In this document: piece by piece, positions 26,245-27,986 of the stretch
Layout: each line of letters opens with the position of its first letter
Numbering within the stretch: position 1 is the stretch's first letter
Assembly: GCA_900553265.1 (NCBI GenBank)
Contig: USDD01000027.1
Span: forward strand, 1-27,986
Direction: 5' to 3'
From: an uncultured Eubacteriales bacterium
GTDB taxonomy: Bacteria > Bacillota > Clostridia > Christensenellales > Aristaeellaceae
Length of the DNA: 27,986 bases
Translations under genes and position numbers: made by a program
Notes under the pieces: generated by a model
Told to the model about the DNA's origin: nothing
Database searches by the model: none
What the model saw: the letters and a program-made list of their open reading frames with translations, nothing else

Positions 26245-26283
26245 AGCCGCGTTCGGCGGCTCCCACAAACCGGCTTGCGCCGG
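26245..26283 (-). other. two small hairpins between permease and binding-protein genes
   Basis: AGCCGC/GCGGCT (26245-26250 with 26256-26261) and CCGGC/GCCGG (26270-26274 with 26279-26283, 4-nt loop) form two short GC stems. Neither has a T-run. They may mark an mRNA processing or stability site before the highly expressed binding-protein gene. Confidence 0.4.
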
Positions 26284-26298
26284 AAAGCTGTGTAATCG

Positions 26299-27210
26299 TT
26301 ACTCCTTCAGCGAGCCGAGCATGATACCCTTGATGAAATATCGCTGGAAGAAGGGATAGGCGCAGAGCACCGGCAGCGTGGTGAAGATAATCATGGCGTA
26401 TTTCAGCTGCGCCGTGGACATCATCTTCAGCGCCTTTTCCAGCGCCTCGTCTGCCGAGAGGGTGCGCGTCAGATCCGCCGTGTTCTCCACCAGCACGCGG
26501 CGCAGATACAGCTGCAGCGGCTGCCATGTGGTATGAGGCAGATAGACCATGGCGTTGAACCAGCTGTTCCACACGCCGACGATGGTGTACACCGCGATGA
26601 CGGCGAGGATCGGCTTGCTCATGGGCAGATAGACCTGAAGCAGCGTCTGATAGACGTTCGCGCCGTCGATGCGCGCCGCCTCGCGCAGCGCCTCTGGAAT
26701 GGAGCTCAGATACGCCTTGGTCAGAATGATATTCCAGATGGAGAAGCACGCCGGCAGAATCTGCGAAAGCGGATGGTCGTACAGCCCCAGCTTGACGATG
26801 AGCAGAAAGCTCGGAATCATGCCGCCCGAAAAGTACATGGGAATCAGCAGATAGGCGTTGATGAATCTGCGGAAGCGCAGCCCCTTCACCGTCAGCGGGA
26901 AGGCCGCCATCACGCAGGTCGCCAGCATAATCAGCGTCGTGGGCAGAATGTACAAAATGGTGTTGGCGTAGGCGCGCCACATGGAGCTGTCGCGCACCAG
27001 CAGCGCGTAGGAGCTCAGCGAAAAGCCCTTGGGCACGGTGTAGACCCGCATGGTCATGGCCGCGGAGGGATCGCTGACGGAAAGGATCAGCACGTAGTAC
27101 ATCGGATACAGCGTAATCAGCCCGATGAGAATCGCCAGCGCGTACAAAAGCACGGTCGCCGTCCGGCTGCCCTCGCGAATGCGATTGCGGCGGTTTGACT
27201 TGACAGTCAT
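26299..27210 (-). CDS. sugar ABC importer permease, LplC/YtcP type (MalG-like)
   Basis: A 303-residue integral membrane protein with about six helices. It has the N-terminal LYPMYYVLILSVSDPSA typical of LplC-like permeases and the cytoplasmic EAA loop EALREAARIDGAN followed by LLQVYLPMSKP (about 173-200) that contacts the ATPase. The C-terminus FFQRYFIKGIMLGSLKE is a family hallmark. Length is normal. GGGGAGGAGG lies shortly before the ATG at 27210. It follows the other permease by 22 nt in the same operon. Confidence 0.95.
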   Translation of the reverse strand: MTVKSNRRNRIREGSRTATVLLYALAILIGLITLYPMYYVLILSVSDPSAAMTMRVYTVPKGFSLSSYALLVRDSSMWRAYANTILYILPTTLIMLATCVMAAFPLTVKGLRFRRFINAYLLIPMYFSGGMIPSFLLIVKLGLYDHPLSQILPACFSIWNIILTKAYLSSIPEALREAARIDGANVYQTLLQVYLPMSKPILAVIAVYTIVGVWNSWFNAMVYLPHTTWQPLQLYLRRVLVENTADLTRTLSADEALEKALKMMSTAQLKYAMIIFTTLPVLCAYPFFQRYFIKGIMLGSLKE

Positions 27211-27232
27211 CCTTTGTCCTCCTCCCCTCTGC

Positions 27233-27986
27233 TCACCACAGGCCGTAGCCCGTCAGCCGGTTGGACACCTTGTTGGCCGCGAAGGTCAGCGCAAAGCCGA
27301 TCAGCGACATGAACAGGCCCGCGGCGGTGGTGTAGCTGTACTGGCCGCCCTCGATGCCCATGCGGTAGGTGTAGGTTCCGATCACGTCCGCCACGTCGTA
27401 GGTCGCCGGCGTGTACATCAGCAGGATCAGCTCGCTGTTCGCGTTCAGGATTCCGCCGATGGCCATAATCAGATTGATGGCGATAATGTTGCGCAGCCCG
27501 GGCAGCGTGATGTGCCACACCTGCATCCATCGGTTCGCGCCGTCGATGCGCGCGGCCTCGTACTGGCCGGGATCGATGGAGGAAATGGTGGAGAAATAGA
27601 GAATGCTTCCGAAGCCGAAGCTCTTCCAGACGTTGGTCACGGTGTAAATCCACGGAAACGCCCCGGAATTGATGCGCAGGTTCTGCTTGGGCACGCCGAA
27701 AACGCTCAGCAGCTGCATTACCAGACCGTCGGTGTCGATGAAGGAGATCACCATACCGGCCACGACCACGCTGGAGATGAAATACGGCATGTAGCTCGCC
27801 GTCTGAATCGTCTTCTTCAGCCACGTGGTTTTGATCTGATCCATCAGAAGCGCAAACAGAATCGGCACGCTGAAGCCGAAGGCCAGATTCAGCCCGCTGA
27901 GCACCAGCGTGTTGCGAATCAGCCGCGTGAAATACTCGCCGCCGATGAAGCGCTCGAAGTACTTCAGTCCCACCCAGCGCACGCCC
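27233..27986 (-). CDS. sugar ABC importer permease, LplB/YteP type, 5' end cut by window edge
   Basis: About 250 residues of an integral membrane permease; the frame stays open to the right edge, and its true start lies outside. The visible N-terminal sequence (WVGLKYFERFIGGEYFTRLIRNTLVLSG) normally sits about 60-70 residues into such proteins. The EAA loop is QYEAARIDGANRWMQVWHITLP, and the C-terminus ends GYGLW, as in YteP/LplB proteins. It forms the transmembrane heterodimer with the LplC-type subunit encoded 22 nt downstream. Any GTG start inside the window (27982) is not credible because the fold is already under way. Confidence 0.93.
   Translation of the reverse strand, partial: GVRWVGLKYFERFIGGEYFTRLIRNTLVLSGLNLAFGFSVPILFALLMDQIKTTWLKKTIQTASYMPYFISSVVVAGMVISFIDTDGLVMQLLSVFGVPKQNLRINSGAFPWIYTVTNVWKSFGFGSILYFSTISSIDPGQYEAARIDGANRWMQVWHITLPGLRNIIAINLIMAIGGILNANSELILLMYTPATYDVADVIGTYTYRMGIEGGQYSYTTAAGLFMSLIGFALTFAANKVSNRLTGYGLW

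Noticed and set aside
24459..26324. A 621-codon open frame on the plus strand opposite the solute-binding protein
   Set aside because: Its translation is Val/Leu/Gln/His-rich with no motif and lies fully antisense to a clear binding-protein gene.

Overview
This window looks like a GC-rich chromosome segment from an anaerobic, gut-type member of the Clostridia (Firmicutes). The evidence is the 5' end of a 16S rRNA gene with a clostridial-type start, strong AGGAGG-type ribosome binding sites on nearly every gene, sigma-70-like promoters, an LplB/LplC-type sugar ABC transporter with a membrane-bound AraC regulator, and a BMP/Nup-type ABC importer. No species can be named from what is visible. 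No tRNA, insertion sequence, integrase, phage gene or CRISPR array was seen.

Layout. (1) 1-270: the 5' end of a minus-strand rrn operon with a consensus promoter and a leader of about 175 nt. (2) 324-2132: a Na+/phosphate symporter with a C-terminal PhoU-like domain, with a Pho-box-like repeat upstream. (3) 2391-4623, plus strand: dapA, a terminator, then a strong promoter driving two membrane proteins of unknown function. (4) 9311-4829, minus strand: an ABC importer of the simple-sugar/nucleoside class (fused ATPase, two permeases), followed after a hairpin by dapF. (5) 9561-10619, plus strand: an orphan protein that may be a beta-propeller. (6) 14923-10694, minus strand: a five-gene metal-transport-like cluster made of a P1B-type ATPase, three stand-alone proteins with a cysteine-free 'LPGR' HMA-like domain (the ATPase carries a fourth copy), and a small single-span membrane protein. 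(7) 20683-15071, minus strand: a tightly coupled operon of a SAM methyltransferase, hslO (Hsp33), a large TPR protein, a HEAT-like protein, and a zinc-ribbon/transmembrane/TPR protein. (8) 27986-20858, minus strand: an oligosaccharide-use operon of LplB-type permease (cut by the window edge), LplC-type permease, solute-binding protein, cytoplasmic clan GH-D-like glycosidase and a two-transmembrane AraC-family sensor-regulator, ended by a strong terminator.

The most interesting part is the LPGR/P-ATPase cluster at 10.7-14.9 kb. It pairs an ATPase whose canonical CPC metal site reads Y-S-C with four non-cysteine HMA-like modules and a small membrane protein that resembles, in architecture only, the PacL partners of mycobacterial metal-efflux ATPases. 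The TPR/HEAT/zinc-ribbon cassette translationally coupled to hslO, and the two orphan membrane proteins after dapA, are the next best candidates for undescribed functions.
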